From the NCBI GenBank assembly GCA_038232055.1, contig JBBSIN010000019.1, forward strand, positions 1 to 36,537: a stretch of DNA of 36,537 bases. Reading direction: 5' to 3'. A program made the position numbers and the translations under genes. Origin of the DNA: JBBSIN01 sp038232055 (lineage in GTDB: Bacteria > Actinomycetota > Actinomycetes > JADGOV01). Positions 35,701-36,537 of this stretch are shown one piece after another (position 1 is the first letter of the stretch; the number at the start of each line of letters is the position of its first letter). A model generated the notes under the pieces. The model was not told the DNA's origin, ran no database searches, and saw only the letters and a list, made by a program, of their open reading frames with translations.

Positions 35701-35744
35701 CAGGTTCACTGCAGGTTCGCGGCAGGTTCACTGCAGGTTCGCGG
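35701..35744. repeat. Perfect 22-bp tandem duplication over the stop of the P-loop-like gene
   Basis: Two identical 22-bp units (35701–35722, 35723–35744) beginning CAGGTTCACTGCAGG. Each copy contains a TGA on the minus strand, so both reading frames of the upstream gene find a stop here. Confidence 0.9.
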
Positions 35745-36287
35745 CGGCCGCGTTGAGGAGTGCCAGCAGGACCTGCTTGACCCCGTCGCGATCGCCGCGC
35801 TGCACGGGAGGACCGGCACGGTCTCCCCGAAGCCGAGCGCTGTGCGGACGGCCGCGGGATCGGGCGCCTGGGCACGTGTGAGCGCGACGACAACGGGCCG
35901 CGGCAGCTCGGCGACCGCGGCGGGCGAGAGGTTGCCGAGTTGTTCGTCGAGTCGCTCGGCGGTGGTGCAGTCGAGCAGCAGCACACTTCCGAGCAGGGCG
36001 CCGCCAAGTGCGGCGGCGAGACCCGGCGTCTCCTCGGGGGCCGCGATGGTCAGGCACAGGGCGAGATCGGCGGCCACGTTGATCTGCCCGCGGTCGAGAG
36101 CGGCCGGCAGGGCCACCGGGGCGGCCGCCCAGTCCGCGCCGGAGCCGTCGTACCCGCTGTCGCATCCGGCGTCGAACCCGGCGTCGTATCCGACGACCAT
36201 GATGTCCGCGGCCGCACTCACGAACGGATGCCGGCCGCTGCCCTCAGGCCCAACAACCGCGATGGTGCCCGCCGTCCCCGCCGTCAC
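35706..36287 (-). CDS. Degenerate P-loop/GTPase-like protein with probable frameshift
   Basis: 193 residues as read, from a GTG at 36287 that overlaps an upstream stop (GTGA). The N-terminus IAVVGPEGSGRHPFVSAA resembles a P-loop but has Arg-His in place of Lys-Ser/Thr. LLLDCTTAERLDEQL and PRPVVVALTRAQAPD stand where switch and NKxD-like elements would be, as in the small GTPases of actinobacterial conservons (CvnD) or MglA. After VPVLPCSA the frame turns into a Ser/Arg-rich end. One extra base near 35791–35800 would give DRDGVKQVLLALLNAAAANLQ, a typical end of that family, stopping at 35728. So a one-base deletion, real or from sequencing, is likely. The link to the pilus motors is positional only. 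Confidence 0.6.
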   Translation of the reverse strand: MTAGTAGTIAVVGPEGSGRHPFVSAAADIMVVGYDAGFDAGCDSGYDGSGADWAAAPVALPAALDRGQINVAADLALCLTIAAPEETPGLAAALGGALLGSVLLLDCTTAERLDEQLGNLSPAAVAELPRPVVVALTRAQAPDPAAVRTALGFGETVPVLPCSAAIATGSSRSCWHSSTRPPRTCSEPAANLQ

Positions 36288-36537
36288 AGCCGCCGCACCC
36301 CGCCGACGAGGCGGGCGAGGGTGGCCCGGTCCGGCCCGGACGCGGTCGACAGGCCGGGCGACGACGCGGCGGGCGGCTCGGTGGCGCCATCCCGCGGCTC
36401 CGGCAGAACTGGCCGCACCCGCTCGATCGGCGGGACCGGCAGCGCGGCCGGGACCGGCGGCGCGGCACCGGGGGCTCGCCGGCGAGCCGGGAGAGCACCT
36501 GGTGACGCCGGTCGCGGTCCGCGGCGCCCCGCCCGCC
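36284..36537 (-). CDS. C-terminal part of an unidentified protein (partial, possible frameshift)
   Basis: The frame ending with the TGA at 36284 encodes a Pro/Ala-rich segment (ERVRPVLPEPRDGATEPP) and a helical end, PDRATLARLVGGVRRL, with strongly GC-biased third positions. The end loosely recalls the last helix of DUF742 (CvnC-like) proteins that precede CvnD GTPases, but this is weak. In the outermost ~60 bases the better codon bias moves to another frame (ADRDRRHQVLSRLAGEPP), as if one base were missing in a C-run near 36473–36477. Not identified. Confidence 0.4.
   Translation of the reverse strand, partial: RAGRRGPRPASPGALPARRRAPGAAPPVPAALPVPPIERVRPVLPEPRDGATEPPAASSPGLSTASGPDRATLARLVGGVRRL

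Overview
This is a high-GC chromosomal window from an actinobacterium. The evidence is a GC-rich third codon position, many GTG starts, and a gene order that follows the Streptomyces priA–metK–coaBC–rpoZ–gmk–mIHF–pyr–bldD–nusB–efp–aro block almost gene for gene. I cannot name the species. Apart from bldD and a 69-residue protein just after it, every gene I support lies on the minus strand. I see no rRNA, tRNA, CRISPR array or transposase gene.

Layout, low to high coordinate (the reverse of transcription for minus-strand genes). 1–5957: priA (3' end off the window), metK, coaBC, rpoZ, gmk and the nucleoid protein mIHF. A good promoter lies just upstream of mihF. 6090–16364: the complete pyrimidine operon, transcribed pyrR-pyrB-pyrC-carA-(small membrane protein)-carB-pyrK-pyrD-pyrF, with start and stop codons overlapping at every junction. 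Its order, and its use of a PyrD/PyrK class 1B enzyme and a type 1 PyrF, resemble the Bacillus operon more than the usual actinobacterial one. The leader carries a match to the PyrR RNA-binding loop next to the pyrR ribosome binding site. 16365–17501: bldD, with a promoter and a BldD-box-like operator, then the 69-residue protein. 17550–21959: nusB, efp and the shikimate genes aroQ, aroB, aroK, aroC.

21990–36537: a type IV pilus locus. Transcribed order is an unidentified partial gene, a degenerate P-loop protein with an apparent frameshift, pilB, pilT, pilC, a 755-base gap, the major pilin pilA, three minor pilin-like genes (pilV-, pilW- and pilX-like), the prepilin peptidase pilD, pilM, pilN, pilO, a membrane-anchored protein in the pilP position, and a secreted beta-domain protein. 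Two motors (PilB extension, PilT retraction), platform, peptidase, alignment complex and pilins are all present, so the machine looks complete for a single-membrane cell.

Most interesting points: the pilX-like minor pilin carries a large ricin-type lectin region, which suggests a sugar-binding pilus tip. The pilP position holds a bitopic protein with an RDPF motif. PilB begins with two tandem MshEN-like c-di-GMP motifs, in the same window as a BldD that keeps its c-di-GMP signature. Two copies of an ~81–89 bp palindromic element with conserved ends lie about 29 kb apart, and a separate 58-bp palindrome forms the 3' end of carA. All homology statements come from reading motifs and gene order, not from database searches.
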